Below are positions 14,868 to 25,981 of a stretch of 42,914 nt of DNA, in pieces. The first letter of the stretch is position 1; the number at the start of each line of letters is the position of its first letter. Origin of the DNA: Shackletoniella antarctica (lineage in GTDB: Bacteria; Cyanobacteriota; Cyanobacteriia; Phormidesmidales; Phormidesmidaceae); the NCBI GenBank assembly GCA_003241845.1, contig QBMN01000011.1:1-42914 (forward strand), in the 5' to 3' direction. A program made the translations under genes and the position numbers. The notes below the pieces were generated by a model, which was not told the DNA's origin, searched no databases, and saw only the letters and a program-made list of their open reading frames with translations.

Positions 14868-15899
14868 CTAAGACACCAGCGACGACGGGTGAATAGTATG
14901 GCGAAAGGCCACCCGCTGCATCGGCAGCGGTGCCTGCTGGGCCTTGGCGGGCACCTGATCGAGGGCCAGCTCAACCACCAGGCGGGCCAGCTCAACCGAC
15001 GGCCCCAGGGGCGGCAGCAGGTGAAACCCCAGCTGCGGAAAGCGCTCAGCTAGCTCTTCGGTGAGGTGGGTGATGGCGTCGGTGGTACTGCCCGCAAACA
15101 AAAAGTAGGGCAAAATCGCCACCCGCTGCACCCCAGACTGCATATGGCGAATCACCTCAGACTCTAGGCTCGGGGCAACGGCCCAAAAGGCGGCGCTGCC
15201 CCCCAGAGATTGAGCCAGAGCCGCGATCGGGGCGTTGCCTCCGGGGCGACGGCTACCGTGGGCTAACAACACCAGCGTTTCGGCGGCGTTAGCTCTGAGC
15301 TGGTGACGCAGCAGCCCCTCAATACCCGGATGGCTACCCAGGTGGGGGCACAGTTCTAAAATCAGGTCGGGCAGCCCCTGGCGAGCCTGCTCGATCTCAG
15401 CCGGGATATCGTCCATAACGTGAACCCCGGCCAGCAAAAACAGCGGCACCACCCGCAACCGCTGGGCACCTGCGGCCCGCGCGCGACGGCTAAAGGCAAT
15501 GATTTGCTGATGCAGCGGCACCGCCCCGACCTCTAGGCAGGCGGTGCCCACCAGCGGGCTGCTCATCGTCTGAGGCAGCGATACCCGGCTGCGAAAAATA
15601 CCTGGTTCCCCCAGGGCCAGACCGCCAGCGCGCAAACCGTCTAGAGTAAAGGCTCGGCGCATCAATGGAGCAGCCTGACCACCGGCTAATGGTTCTGGTG
15701 CTGACCGATCGCTGCGGTCTGCACGACTGCCCGAGCGGTCTTCGATATCCGCAGAGAGGCCATTGTGAGCAGCTTGCAGCTCGGTTTCGGGCGATCGCAC
15801 AAAGTGAGCCAACCGCTCCATGGCCTGGCCCGGTCGCGGGTCGCGGCTACCGTGAGACACCAATAAATAAGCGGTCAACGCAGATGCAGACACAGGCAA
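14868..15899 (-). CDS. Sirohydrochlorin chelatase, two CbiX domains
   Basis: A 343-residue CbiX/SirB-type chelatase that would insert Fe2+ (or Co2+) into sirohydrochlorin. Each half begins with the metal-site signature: YLLVSHGSRDPR near residue 10 and LVLLAHGSRRPGGN near residue 210. Further histidines lie in the first half (LFLLAGVHVMDDIP). In the second half the equivalent of that His is lost (YFLFAGSTTDAI). About 85 residues of low-complexity Arg/Ser/Ala-rich sequence (DRSGSRADRSDRS and following) are inserted after the first strand of domain one, probably a loop. It lies upstream of cobA on the same strand. Confidence 0.88.
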   Translation of the reverse strand: MPVSASALTAYLLVSHGSRDPRPGQAMERLAHFVRSPETELQAAHNGLSADIEDRSGSRADRSDRSAPEPLAGGQAAPLMRRAFTLDGLRAGGLALGEPGIFRSRVSLPQTMSSPLVGTACLEVGAVPLHQQIIAFSRRARAAGAQRLRVVPLFLLAGVHVMDDIPAEIEQARQGLPDLILELCPHLGSHPGIEGLLRHQLRANAAETLVLLAHGSRRPGGNAPIAALAQSLGGSAAFWAVAPSLESEVIRHMQSGVQRVAILPYFLFAGSTTDAITHLTEELAERFPQLGFHLLPPLGPSVELARLVVELALDQVPAKAQQAPLPMQRVAFRHTIHPSSLVS

Positions 15900-16179
15900 A
15901 CCCTAAGATATTAGACAAAGCAATAATTAGACAAAGCTTTCGGCAAAACGTTTAGACAATAGCAGCTAGGCTGCGAATCATCGCCCTCCTACACCGTGAC
16001 GCCGCCCTAGAGGCTAACTTTCTTTACCCTTAGGTTAACGGTCTGGCCCTTCATTATAAAGATTTAGCCTTGACTATCTGGTATCGAAACCATCAAAAGG
16101 ATACTCACTTGGCCAAGACTCAGCTCGGTCGCTTCAGCCCGACCTAGCCTAGAGGGTGTGATAAGCTAAAGGTCAGTTT

Positions 16180-16250
16180 GCGGGTGTAGTTTAGTGGTAA
16201 AACCCTAGCCTTCCAAGCTAATGATGGGGGTTCGATTCCCCCCACCCGCT
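16180..16250 (+). tRNA. tRNA-Gly (anticodon TCC)
   Basis: The acceptor stem GCGGGTG pairs with CACCCGC, with discriminator T. The D-arm region is TAGTTTAGTGGTAAAA, the anticodon loop CTTCCAA (TCC), and the T-arm GGGGGTTCGATTCCCCC. No CCA is encoded. It is a 71-nt standard cloverleaf upstream of uvrB. The 280 bp before it (15900-16179) holds three loose copies of TTAGACAA (15911, 15927, 15952) and no gene. Confidence 0.97.
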
Positions 16251-16336
16251 TAGGTGTTGCACAGTGACACTTTATTTGTCCATGACGGCTAAATCGCCGC
16301 TGTAGGCAAATAATAAAGTCGTCGTATGGGTAGAAC

Positions 16337-16369
16337 GGGCATCTTGCCCTTGCAGGCGAGACGCCTGCC
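16337..16369. repeat. Double-hairpin intergenic repeat
   Basis: Two adjacent small hairpins, GGGC-ATCTT-GCCC and GCAGGCG-AGA-CGCCTGC, of the kind scattered between genes in many cyanobacterial genomes. It lies between tRNA-Gly and uvrB and could act as a processing site or weak terminator. Confidence 0.5.
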
Positions 16370-16467
16370 CTAGGAATTTTCAGAATTCACGCCGGATTGC
16401 TGTGGGTGGGGTTGCCGCTGTTCTTGGGCGGCGACGATTTCGGGGTGATTGGCCGTGGCTTTTAATT

Positions 16468-16506
16468 GATTGACCAAGGATGATTGACCAAGAGTGATTG
16501 ACCAAG
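16468..16506. repeat. 14-bp tandem repeat, 3 copies
   Basis: GATTGACCAAG occurs three times at a strict 14-bp spacing (16468, 16482, 16496), about 115 bp before the uvrB start. It may be slippage or a regulatory repeat; nothing else is seen in this gap apart from the double hairpin. Confidence 0.7.
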
Positions 16507-16621
16507 AAACTTACCGAGCTGCACTTTGCTACGAGGGTAACCAACGCCCTAGCGAAAATCAGTCATTATGAAGAGGTTTAGTAGTGTCTTTGTACCGTTG
16601 ATCTCTTTGTATCCTTGACCC

Positions 16622-18625
16622 ATGGGCGACTTCAACATTCAGGCCCCCTTTGAACCCGCCGGAGACCAGCCCAAGGCGATCGCCGGCCTGACCCAGTTTC
16701 TGCAAGACAACACCAAATACCAAACCCTGCTGGGGGCTACGGGCACGGGCAAAACCCACACCGTCGCCCGCGTGATTGACAACATTGGCAAGCCTGCCCT
16801 GGTGCTGGCCCACAACAAGACCCTGGCGGCGCAGCTGTGCAACGAGCTGCGCGAGTTTTTCCCCGACAACGCCGTCGAGTACTTCATCAGCTACTACGAC
16901 TACTACCAGCCCGAGGCCTACATTCCCACCACCGACACCTACATCGCCAAGACGGCCTCGATCAACGACGAGATCGACATGCTGCGGCACTCGGCCACCC
17001 GCTCTCTGTTTGAGCGCAAGGACGTAATTGTGGTGGCTTCGATCAGCTGCATCTACGGCCTGGGCATCCCATCAGAATACCTGAAGGCGTCGATTCCGCT
17101 GCAAGTTGGGATGGAGGTGAACCAGCGCCAGGTGCTGCGCGACTTGGCTTCCATTCAGTACGAGCGCAATGATTTAGATCTGGGCCGGGGCAAGTTTCGG
17201 GTCAAGGGCGACGTGCTAGAGATCGGCCCCGCCTACGAAGACCGCATTATTCGCATTGAGTTTTTTGGCGACGAGATCGACGCCGTCCGCTACGTAGACC
17301 CGATTACTGGGGCCACTCTGCAAAGTATGGATGGAGTGAGCATTTACCCCGCCAAGCACTTCGTCACCCCCGAAGATCGAGTCGAAGAAGCCTGCCAAGA
17401 CATTCAAAACGAGCTGAAAGAACGCCTGGAAGAACTTGAAAAAGAAGGCAAACTGCTGGAGGCCCAGCGGCTCGAACAGCGCACCCGCTACGACCTGGAG
17501 ATGATCCGCGAGGTGGGCTACTGCAATGGGGTAGAAAACTACGCCCGCCACCTGGCCGGTCGCACCGCCGGGGCACCGCCGGAGTGTTTGCTCGACTACT
17601 TTCCCAAGGACTGGCTGCTGGTGATCGACGAGTCCCACGTCACCATTCCCCAGATTCGCGCCATGTACAACGGCGATCGCAGCCGCAAGATGGTGCTGAT
17701 CGACCACGGCTTTCGCCTGCCCAGCGCCGCCGACAACCGCCCCCTCAAGGCCGAAGAATTCTGGGACAAGGTGAACCAGTGCATCTTTGTCTCCGCCACC
17801 CCCGGCAACTGGGAAATAGAGATCTCTGAAAACAAAGTAGTCGAGCAAATCATTCGCCCCACCGGGGTGCTCGACCCCGAAATCTTTGTGCGCCCCACCG
17901 AAGGGCAGGTCGATGACCTGCTGGGCGAGATCAAAGAGCGGGCGGCCCGCCAAGAGCGGGTGCTGATCACCACCCTGACCAAGCGCATGGCCGAAGACCT
18001 GACCGACTATTTCGACGAACACGGGGTGCGGGTGCGATACCTGCACTCCGAGATTCACTCCATCGAGCGCATTGAGATCATCCAAGACCTGCGGGAGGGG
18101 CTCTACGACGTGCTGGTGGGGGTAAACCTGCTGCGGGAGGGGCTGGATCTGCCGGAGGTTTCCCTGGTGGCGATTCTCGATGCCGATAAGGAAGGCTTCC
18201 TGCGGGCCGAGCGATCGCTGATTCAAACCATCGGTCGCGCCGCCCGCCACATTCGCGGCCAGGCGATTCTCTACGGCGACAATCTCACCAACAGCATGGC
18301 CAGGGCCATTAGCGAAACCGATCGCCGCCGCGCCATCCAAACCGCCCACAACGAAGCCAATGGCATTACGCCTACCTCAATTATTCGCCGCAACAGCAAC
18401 TCGATTCTGTCGTTCTTAGAGACCTCACGCCGCCTCGCCGCCCATGAGCTAGAAGAAGTCTTTGAGCACAAAGACGAGCTGCCCCTGGAGGAAATTCCCG
18501 AACTGATCGGCCAGATCGAAAAGCAGATGAAAGAAGCCGCCAAGAACCTCGACTTTGAGGAAGCGGCTAAATTTCGCGATCGCATCAAATCCCTGCGCGA
18601 TCAGCTCTTGGGCAAGCGATCGTAG
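16622..18625 (+). CDS. uvrB: Excinuclease ABC subunit B
   Basis: A complete 667-residue UvrB, the damage-verifying helicase-like subunit of nucleotide excision repair, which receives DNA from UvrA and recruits UvrC. Walker A is GATGTGKT (38-45). The aromatic beta-hairpin that clamps DNA is [18 protein letters not shown] (about 91-108). Walker B is DESH (336-339), helicase motifs V/VI include [13 protein letters not shown] and [10 protein letters not shown], and a C-terminal UVR coiled-coil (about 628-662, [20 protein letters not shown]) contacts UvrC. Start ATG 16622 matches the conserved N-terminus ([11 protein letters not shown]). It is transcribed alone. All catalytic residues are present. 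Confidence 0.98.
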   Translation: MGDFNIQAPFEPAGDQPKAIAGLTQFLQDNTKYQTLLGATGTGKTHTVARVIDNIGKPALVLAHNKTLAAQLCNELREFFPDNAVEYFISYYDYYQPEAYIPTTDTYIAKTASINDEIDMLRHSATRSLFERKDVIVVASISCIYGLGIPSEYLKASIPLQVGMEVNQRQVLRDLASIQYERNDLDLGRGKFRVKGDVLEIGPAYEDRIIRIEFFGDEIDAVRYVDPITGATLQSMDGVSIYPAKHFVTPEDRVEEACQDIQNELKERLEELEKEGKLLEAQRLEQRTRYDLEMIREVGYCNGVENYARHLAGRTAGAPPECLLDYFPKDWLLVIDESHVTIPQIRAMYNGDRSRKMVLIDHGFRLPSAADNRPLKAEEFWDKVNQCIFVSATPGNWEIEISENKVVEQIIRPTGVLDPEIFVRPTEGQVDDLLGEIKERAARQERVLITTLTKRMAEDLTDYFDEHGVRVRYLHSEIHSIERIEIIQDLREGLYDVLVGVNLLREGLDLPEVSLVAILDADKEGFLRAERSLIQTIGRAARHIRGQAILYGDNLTNSMARAISETDRRRAIQTAHNEANGITPTSIIRRNSNSILSFLETSRRLAAHELEEVFEHKDELPLEEIPELIGQIEKQMKEAAKNLDFEEAAKFRDRIKSLRDQLLGKRS

Positions 18626-18735
18626 AGAGCTGTCATCGGGTGTTATGGCAAACAGGTGTGGCAAAAAGGTACAGCAAACAGGCTAAAAAATAGGGCAATG
18701 GGGAGGGTTGGTCTCGGCGCACCATTCCCAATACC

Positions 18736-19848
18736 CTAGGGAATCGCAGTACCAGTGGACGTAGCCGGGGCTTGATATAGAGACTTCAGCCCTGCCTCAC
18801 TGGCGGGGACGATGCCGCGCTCGGTGATCAGGGCGGTCACCAACCGCCCAGGGGTAACGTCAAAGCCGTAGTTACCCGTGGCGGCCCCATCTACCGTAAT
18901 CTGCACAGGGATCACGTCGCCCGTGGCGGCCTTGCCCCAGATGTGGGTGATTTCTTCATCGCTGCGGCGCTCGATGGGGATCTCAGCAAGGCCATCCTGC
19001 ATAGACCAGTCGATGGTGGTGTAGGGCAGGGCCACGTAAAAGGGGACGCCGTTGTCGTAGGCGGCGAGGGCCTTGAGGTAGGTGCCGATTTTGTTGCACA
19101 CGTCGCCCTGGGCGGTGACGCGATCGGTGCCGACGATGCACATATCCACTAGGCCGTGCTGCATCAGGTGGCCCCCAGCGTTGTCGACCACCAGGGTAAA
19201 GGGCACGCCGTGGTTGGCCAATTCCCAGGCGGTGAGGCTAGCCCCCTGGTTGCGGGGCCGGGTTTCGTCGACGTAAACGTGCACGGGGATGCCCGCGTCG
19301 TGGGCCATATAGATGGGGGCCAGGGCGGTGCCCCAGTCGACGGTGGCCAGCCAGCCAGCGTTGCAGTGGGTGAGCAGGTTGACGGGCTGGCCGGGCCTGG
19401 CGGCGGCAATTTGCTCAATAATCTCCAGCCCGTAGCGACCGATCGCCTGGTTGGTCTCGACTTCTTCGTCGCAGAGGTTGGCGGCGATCGCCCTTGCTGC
19501 CCCAGGTCTCTCGCCCTCGGGTAGTGCCTTCACCCCCTGATAAACCTGATCTAACGCCCAGCGCAGGTTGACCGCCGTGGGGCGAGTGGCTAGCAGGGTA
19601 TCGTAGGCATTGGCTAAGGACGCATCGCTGGAGTCTTCCCGCAGCGCAAAACCCAGACCGTAGGCACCCACCGCCGCCAGCAGCGGCGCACCACGAGTCC
19701 ACATGGCCTGAATCGCCTGGGCGCACTGGGCGGCGGTTGCTAGCTCGACCCAGCGCAGCTCGTGGGGTAGCCGCCGCTGGTCGATGATGGCGATCGCCCC
19801 CTCGTCGGTTTCGCGCAGCGATCGATACCAGGTTCCTTGAATTTTCAC
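18736..19848 (-). CDS. mtnA: S-methyl-5-thioribose-1-phosphate isomerase
   Basis: A 370-residue MtnA, converting methylthioribose-1-phosphate to methylthioribulose-1-phosphate in the methionine salvage pathway. Signature segments are WTRGAPLLAAVGAYG, the catalytic-Cys motif LTHCNAGWLAT, TRPRNQGASLTAWEL and the catalytic-Asp motif GTDRVTAQGDVCNKIGTY, plus the C-terminal YGFDVTP. The archaeal/eukaryotic eIF2B-like relatives differ in these places. I choose GTG 19848 (VKIQGTWYRSL); a TTG at 19866 in frame would add six residues. No other salvage gene is adjacent. It is preceded on the same strand by tRNA-Pro, only 33 bp upstream, and may be partly read from it. Confidence 0.95.
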   Translation of the reverse strand: MKIQGTWYRSLRETDEGAIAIIDQRRLPHELRWVELATAAQCAQAIQAMWTRGAPLLAAVGAYGLGFALREDSSDASLANAYDTLLATRPTAVNLRWALDQVYQGVKALPEGERPGAARAIAANLCDEEVETNQAIGRYGLEIIEQIAAARPGQPVNLLTHCNAGWLATVDWGTALAPIYMAHDAGIPVHVYVDETRPRNQGASLTAWELANHGVPFTLVVDNAGGHLMQHGLVDMCIVGTDRVTAQGDVCNKIGTYLKALAAYDNGVPFYVALPYTTIDWSMQDGLAEIPIERRSDEEITHIWGKAATGDVIPVQITVDGAATGNYGFDVTPGRLVTALITERGIVPASEAGLKSLYQAPATSTGTAIP

Positions 19849-19881
19849 GGCAAGGCGCTTTCGCAATAGATTTTAGAAGAA

Positions 19882-19955
19882 TCGGGATGGCGGGATTCGA
19901 ACCCACGGCCCCTTCGTCCCGAACGAAGTGCGCTACCAAGCTGCGCTACATCCCG
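19882..19955 (-). tRNA. tRNA-Pro (anticodon CGG)
   Basis: On the minus strand the acceptor CGGGATG pairs with CATCCCG, discriminator A. The D-arm is TAGCGCAGCTTGGTAGCGC, the anticodon loop TTCGGGA (CGG), and the T-arm GTGGGTTCGAATCCCGC. The 74-nt cloverleaf is standard and lacks an encoded CCA. The 289 bp from here to the mutase gene show no further gene. Confidence 0.97.
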
Positions 19956-20244
19956 TAATTTCCATAATTCACTCAATTAGGGTAACACGAGAGCAGGGGA
20001 GCACGGGAGACTCGAGCTTCCAGAAAACTTGCTTCAGATGAACTAATACAAGATCAGTGCGTCTAAGGTTTGCAGGGCGGCGATCGTGTCCTCAGGATAA
20101 TTGGGGAATGTTTCAAGACATTTCTGCAAAGGGGGTGGGCTAGGTAAATTGTCTGTAGTGCCCTAGGTCTGGTCGTGTCGCCACCGAAGTAAGCGAGTAA
20201 ACTCAGGTAAAACAGTCCCCTAGTCCTGTCGTTTGGATTCTGCT

Positions 20245-21708
20245 ATGGCAGCCCCCTCTGGCCCGATTCCAGCTATCCCAAAGCCTATTAAGTTTGGTAC
20301 CGACGGTTGGCGAGGCATCATTGCCGCTGACTTCACCTTTGAGCGGGTGGCTCAGGTGGCGGCGGTGTCTGCCCACGTGCTGCACCGCTGCTTTGGGGCC
20401 GAAACCGGCAGCCGCACGATCGCAGTGGGCTACGATCGCCGTTTTCTTGCCGCTGAGTTTGCCCGTACGGCAGCTGAGGCGATCGCCGCCCAGGGTTTCG
20501 ATGTGCTGTTCTCCCAAGACTACGCCCCGACGCCCGCCTTTAGCTATGCCGCCAAGCATCAAAACCTGCTGGGGGCGATTGTGATTACCGCCAGCCACAA
20601 CCCGGCGGCCTACTCGGGGCTAAAAATTAAAGGGGCCTTTGGCGGGTCGGTCTCCCCTGAGGTGACGAAGCAGGTGGAGGCGATGCTGCCCAACCTGCCT
20701 GCCCCCATCGGCGATCGCGGCACCATCTCGACCTTTGACCCCTGGCCCGACTACTGCGAGGCGCTTCAGGCGCAGGTGGATGTGGGAGCGATTCAGCAGG
20801 CGATTTCGAGCGGCCAGCTGACGGTGTTTGCCGATGTCATGTACGGCTCCGCCAGCGGCGGGCTGCCCCGGCTGCTGGGCGAAGGCAGCGTCCACGAACT
20901 GCACAGCGAGGCCGACCCGCTGTTTGGTGGCTTCCCCCCCGAGCCGCTGCCCAAGTACCTGGGCGAAATCATGGCAACCCTCAAACAGTGCCCGTCTAAA
21001 CAAGACGTGCAGGTGGGGCTGGTGTTTGATGGCGACAGCGATCGCATCGCCGCCGTCGACGGCCAGGGCAACTTTCTCAGCTCCCAAATTTTGATCCCCA
21101 TTCTGATCGACCACCTGAAGTCGCGGCGGGGCTACAGCGGCGAAATCGTCAAAACCATCAGCGGATCGAACCTAATTCCCGCTGTGGCCAAGCTCCACGG
21201 GCTAGAGCTACACCAGACCCCCGTGGGCTATAAGTACATCGCCGATCGCATGCAGGAGGCCCAGGTGCTCCTCGGCGGCGAAGAGTCCGGGGGCATCGGC
21301 TACGGCCACCACATCCCCGAGCGCGACGCTCTGCTGTCGGCCCTCTATGTATTGGAGGCAGTGGTCGCTTCTGGCCTCGACCTGAGCGACTACTACCGCA
21401 CCCTGCAAGAGCAAACCGGCTACTTCTCGGAGTACGATCGTATCGACCTGCCCCTGGCCAGCATGGATGTGCAGGCCAAGCTGCTCGATGCCCTCGCCAC
21501 CGCCCCGCCCACCGAGGTCGCTGGCAAAGCCGTCACCCACATCCTCGACATCGACGGCTACAAGCTCACCCTGGCCGACGACAGCTGGCTGCTGATCCGC
21601 TTTAGCGGCACCGAGCCGGTGCTGCGCCTCTACAGCGAGGCCAAAACCCTCGATGAGGTGCACAAGCATCTGCACTGGGCTAAGGATTGGGCGAGTTCGT
21701 TTGGGTAG
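20245..21708 (+). CDS. Phosphoglucomutase/phosphomannomutase family protein
   Basis: A 487-residue alpha-D-phosphohexomutase. The four domain signatures are intact: the phosphoserine loop TASHNPAAYSG (domain 1), the Mg-binding loop FDGDSDRIAAVD (domain 2), the sugar-specificity loop GGEESGGIGYGHHIPERDA (domain 3) and the phosphate-binding loop RFSGTEPVLRLYSE (domain 4). GEESGG is the motif usually linked to glucose/mannose-phosphate substrates. It would interconvert hexose-1-P and hexose-6-P for glycogen, sucrose and cell-wall sugar synthesis. ATG 20245 is preferred over an upstream TTG at 20233. It is a single gene; por follows 167 bp later on the same strand. Confidence 0.93.
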   Translation: MAAPSGPIPAIPKPIKFGTDGWRGIIAADFTFERVAQVAAVSAHVLHRCFGAETGSRTIAVGYDRRFLAAEFARTAAEAIAAQGFDVLFSQDYAPTPAFSYAAKHQNLLGAIVITASHNPAAYSGLKIKGAFGGSVSPEVTKQVEAMLPNLPAPIGDRGTISTFDPWPDYCEALQAQVDVGAIQQAISSGQLTVFADVMYGSASGGLPRLLGEGSVHELHSEADPLFGGFPPEPLPKYLGEIMATLKQCPSKQDVQVGLVFDGDSDRIAAVDGQGNFLSSQILIPILIDHLKSRRGYSGEIVKTISGSNLIPAVAKLHGLELHQTPVGYKYIADRMQEAQVLLGGEESGGIGYGHHIPERDALLSALYVLEAVVASGLDLSDYYRTLQEQTGYFSEYDRIDLPLASMDVQAKLLDALATAPPTEVAGKAVTHILDIDGYKLTLADDSWLLIRFSGTEPVLRLYSEAKTLDEVHKHLHWAKDWASSFG

Positions 21709-21848
21709 GGGTGTCTGGTGCGAGGTGTACGGTGCAAGGCATAAGGCGGAACCGCAAACCGTGTGCCGTATACCTTATGTAACAGCACCTCAAAAAACGT
21801 TAAGACTCTGCATCACTGTCCTCGTAATCCCTAACACTGGAAAACTAG

Positions 21849-22880
<1,032 letters not shown>

Positions 22881-22889
22881 AAGAACCCC

Positions 22890-22943
22890 GTAGGCTGGGC
22901 AAAGCAGCCCATTCTTGACATAGCTGGGCATTGGTCAGCCTGC
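22890..22943. repeat. Palindromic intergenic repeat related to 7650-7732
   Basis: Begins GTAGGCTGGGCAAAGC and ends CAGCCTGC, giving an imperfect terminal inverted repeat. It shares GTAGG.TGGGCAAAGC with the element at 7650, so both appear to belong to one dispersed repeat family. Confidence 0.45.
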
Positions 22944-22960
22944 AAATGACTTACACAAAA

Positions 22961-22991
22961 AACATCCCGGTCAGTTGCTGACCGGGATGTT
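22961..22991. terminator. Bidirectional terminator hairpin between por and fusA
   Basis: A perfect 14-bp stem (AACATCCCGGTCAG / CTGACCGGGATGTT) with a 3-nt loop lies between convergent por and fusA. A-rich sequence on the left and T-containing sequence on the right allow it to act in either direction, more clearly for fusA (the minus-strand transcript reads into TTTTTTGTG). Confidence 0.85.
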
Positions 22992-23045
22992 CTACTATCC
23001 GAAGAAATTGTTAGGGGCACAGCCTGCTGTGCCCCTACGTGGTGT

Positions 23046-25145
23046 CTACTTAGCGGCGGCGGCGGCAGCCTGGCGCTCCTTGGCTTCCTTGATCACTTCC
23101 TCGGCCACGTTGGTGGGGCAGGGAGCGTAGTGAGAAAACTCCATGGAGAACTGGCCGCGACCGGAGGTCATGGTGCGCAGGTCGCCAATGTAGCCAAACA
23201 TTTCGCTCAGGGGCACATCGGCCTTGACCCGCACGCCAGTAGCACCGGGATCTTGGGATTTGATCATGCCTCGGCGACGGTTGAGGTCGCCGATCACATC
23301 GCCCATGTAGTCGTCGGGGGTGAACACGTCAACATTCATGATCGGCTCTAGCAGCTGGGGGCCAGCTTTTGGCAGCGACTGACGGTAGGCGGCGCGGGCG
23401 GCAATCTCGAAGGCGATCGCCGACGAGTCAACCGCGTGGTAGCCACCGTCGGTGAGGGTCACCTTGAGGTCAACCACCGGGTAGCCCGCCAGGGGGCCTT
23501 TGCCAACGCTGGTCTCAAAGCCCTTCTGCACGGCGGGCCAAAATTCGCGGGGCACGTTGCCGCCGGTCACCGCCGACTCAAACTGGAAGCCGGTGCCGGT
23601 TTCGCCCGGCTCGATCACGTAGTCGATCTTGCCGTACTGACCCGAACCACCCGACTGCTTTTTGTGGGTGTAGCTGTCGACCAGGCGCTTGGTGATCGAC
23701 TCGCGGTAGGCCACCTGGGGCTTGCCGACTTCGACTTCGACGCCGTGGGTGCGCTTGAGAATGTCGACCTTGATGTCGAGGTGCAGCTCGCCCATGCCCT
23801 TGAGGATGACTTCGCCGCTCTCTTCGTCGGTTTCCACCTGGAAGGAGGGGTCTTCTTGCACCATCTTGCTGATCGCCATGCCCATTTTCTCGTTGTCGCC
23901 TTTTTTCTTCGGCGACACCGCAATGGAGATCACCGGGTCGGGGAAGACCATCGGCTCTAGGGTGGCGGGGTCTTTGGGGTCACAGAGGGTGTGGCCGGTC
24001 TGCACGTTTTTCATGCCGATCAGGGCAACGATATCCCCCGCCTGGGCTGAATCCACTTCCTGGCGATCGTTGGCGTGCATTTCCACCAAGCGGCTAATCC
24101 GCTCGGTTTTACCGGTAAAGGTATCCAGAATGGTGTCACCTTTCTTCAGCTGTCCCGAGTAGAGACGGGTAAAGGTAAGCGCCCCAAACCGGTCGTCCAT
24201 AATTTTGAACGCTAGCGCCCGCAGGGGCTTATCGGCATCGGCATAGGCTACCTTACCGGTGGGATTGCCTTCCAGGTCGATTTCAGGCTGGGGAGGCACT
24301 TCCAGAGGGTTGGGCAGGTAGTCAACGACGGCATTTAGCACCAGCTGCACGCCCTTGTTTTTAAACGAGGAGCCACAGTAGGTGGGGAAGAAGACCAGGT
24401 CACGGGTGCCCTTGCGAATGCAGAACTTGATCTCGTCAATGGTGATCTCTTCACCCTCAAGGTACTTACTGAGAATTTCGTCGTCCTGCTCGACAGCCAG
24501 CTCGATCATCGCCTCGCGATACTCTTCGACCTGGTCTTTCATGTCCTCGGGGACATCTTGGATATCGTAGTTCTCAGGTAGCCCTGACTCATCCCATACC
24601 CATGCTTTGCGGGTGAGCAGGTCAACTACACCGATAAAGTCGTTCTCGGTGCCGACTGGCAGCACCATGACCAGAGGCTTAGCGGCCAGCACCTTTTCGA
24701 CCTGCTTGATCACGCGATAGTAGTCGGCCCCAATCCGGTCGAGCTTGTTGACGTAGATGATGCGAGACACCTTGGAGTCGTTGGCGTAGCGCCAGTTGGT
24801 CTCCGACTGAGGCTCGACGCCGCCAGAACCGCAGAATACGCCGATGCCACCGTCGAGCACCTTGAGAGATCGGTACACCTCAATGGTGAAGTCAACGTGG
24901 CCGGGAGTGTCAATAATGTTGAGCTGGTGCTCTTTCCAGAAGCAGGTGGTGGCCGCCGACTGAATCGTGATCCCCCGTTCTTGCTCTTGCTCCATAAAGT
25001 CGGTGGTGGCGGCACCGTCGTGCACCTCACCCATTTTGTGAATGCGGCCAGTGAGAGAGAGGATACGCTCGGTGGTGGTGGTTTTGCCCGCGTCTACGTG
25101 GGCAAAGATGCCAATATTGCGATAACGGGTGATGTCTTTAGCCAT
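23046..25145 (-). CDS. fusA: Elongation factor G, second-type paralogue
   Basis: A 699-residue translational GTPase. The G domain has P-loop [15 protein letters not shown], switch [14 protein letters not shown] and NKLD. Domains II, III, IV ([16 protein letters not shown]) and V follow, all complete. The N-terminus ([36 protein letters not shown]) is closer to the accessory EF-G of gamma-proteobacteria and Synechocystis than to the str-operon EF-G, which normally reads AHIDAGKTT and TDWM. Consistent with that, there is no rpsL, rpsG or tuf beside it. It may favour ribosome recycling or stress conditions rather than bulk elongation (inference). A good Shine-Dalgarno (GGAGA) precedes ATG 25145. 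The Ala-rich C-terminus is ordinary. Confidence 0.93.
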   Translation of the reverse strand: MAKDITRYRNIGIFAHVDAGKTTTTERILSLTGRIHKMGEVHDGAATTDFMEQEQERGITIQSAATTCFWKEHQLNIIDTPGHVDFTIEVYRSLKVLDGGIGVFCGSGGVEPQSETNWRYANDSKVSRIIYVNKLDRIGADYYRVIKQVEKVLAAKPLVMVLPVGTENDFIGVVDLLTRKAWVWDESGLPENYDIQDVPEDMKDQVEEYREAMIELAVEQDDEILSKYLEGEEITIDEIKFCIRKGTRDLVFFPTYCGSSFKNKGVQLVLNAVVDYLPNPLEVPPQPEIDLEGNPTGKVAYADADKPLRALAFKIMDDRFGALTFTRLYSGQLKKGDTILDTFTGKTERISRLVEMHANDRQEVDSAQAGDIVALIGMKNVQTGHTLCDPKDPATLEPMVFPDPVISIAVSPKKKGDNEKMGMAISKMVQEDPSFQVETDEESGEVILKGMGELHLDIKVDILKRTHGVEVEVGKPQVAYRESITKRLVDSYTHKKQSGGSGQYGKIDYVIEPGETGTGFQFESAVTGGNVPREFWPAVQKGFETSVGKGPLAGYPVVDLKVTLTDGGYHAVDSSAIAFEIAARAAYRQSLPKAGPQLLEPIMNVDVFTPDDYMGDVIGDLNRRRGMIKSQDPGATGVRVKADVPLSEMFGYIGDLRTMTSGRGQFSMEFSHYAPCPTNVAEEVIKEAKERQAAAAAAK

Positions 25146-25668
25146 AACTGCTTCTCCGGATTCTGTGCGATGGGCCGCTGGTGCCCATCTTCATGGGGTA
25201 CTCAGACGGGGTCTGGGGGCTGTCGTTGGTAGCCTTGACAACAGAAAACTCTATCACGAGACCATGACGGGGAGTCTGAGCTGAGGCCGTGGCAAACAAC
25301 ACCTAATTATGAACTATTGTAAAACCCCCAGGCGCATCCGTGACAGGGGGCAGCTTACTACTTAGGCTCTTGATTCCAGAATAGCGGTCAGCGGGGCGGG
25401 AATGAGTGGTGAAAACCCATCATTCGCCGACGGTGGAGCACCAGCCTAGGAAAAGGCGAATTCTTTTTTACAACGGGGCCAATGCAGCTGTAGATATAAG
25501 GTGGTCTCCAGGAAAGAAAATACCACCAGGTAGAGGCGCAGAGCCTGCGTCCTCTGCGTCATTAATGGGGTGGCAAAATTAGGAGGCAGCAAAATTCTTG
25601 GGTATTTTCGTTGCCAGAATTGCCCTAGGGGATATCGAGCGCTGGGCAGCGCTGGGCGACAAAGCCGG
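25146..25668. other. Intergenic, no gene supported
   Basis: About 520 bp upstream of fusA. The first 100 bp should hold the fusA promoter. Near 25530-25560 there is the GGCGCAGAG..CTCTGCGTC type of inverted sequence common in cyanobacterial spacers. I see no reading frame with family character. Confidence 0.5.
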
Positions 25669-25935
25669 TCATCCATGGGCGAAAGCATCGTTAAATTGCT
25701 CTTGACCCTGGAGAAAATCAATCCATACCCTCGCTTTTGACGGCATATAGCGGCCGGAAGGATACACCAGCCAGGCGGCGGTGCCGAAGTCTGTGCCGGT
25801 CACCTCATAGTCGGGCAGTAACTCAACGAGGGCACCCGTTCGCAGATCTTGGCCCACTAGCCAGTGGGGCAGCAGCGCTAGGCCCATGCCCGCGATCGCA
25901 CAATGCTGCAAGGCAAGGCCGCCAGAGATAATCGT
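25669..25935 (-). pseudogene. C-terminal fragment of a LysR-type regulator
   Basis: About 88 codons on the minus strand match the last third of a LysR effector-binding domain (..LQHCAIAGMGLALLPHWLV, TGALVELLPDYEV, AWLVYPSGRYMPSKARVWIDFL) and end at a TGA. The wHTH and the first half of the effector domain are missing; upstream sequence does not continue the homology. A typical LysR protein is about 300 residues, so this is a remnant. Confidence 0.75.
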
Positions 25936-25981
25936 GCGCCAGCAATTGTAAATTCAAAAATTCTAGGGGCTGAAACCCTTG

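Noticed and set aside
17216-18349. Long minus-strand frame within uvrB
   Set aside because: A shadow of the highly conserved uvrB caused by high GC; no family features.
19415-19939. Minus-strand frame covering tRNA-Pro and the mtnA start
   Set aside because: It overlaps the tRNA and mtnA in a different frame and has no coding character.
25446-25721. 91-codon frame overlapping the LysR fragment
   Set aside because: Basic/hydrophobic mixture with no recognisable domain; it runs through spacer repeats.
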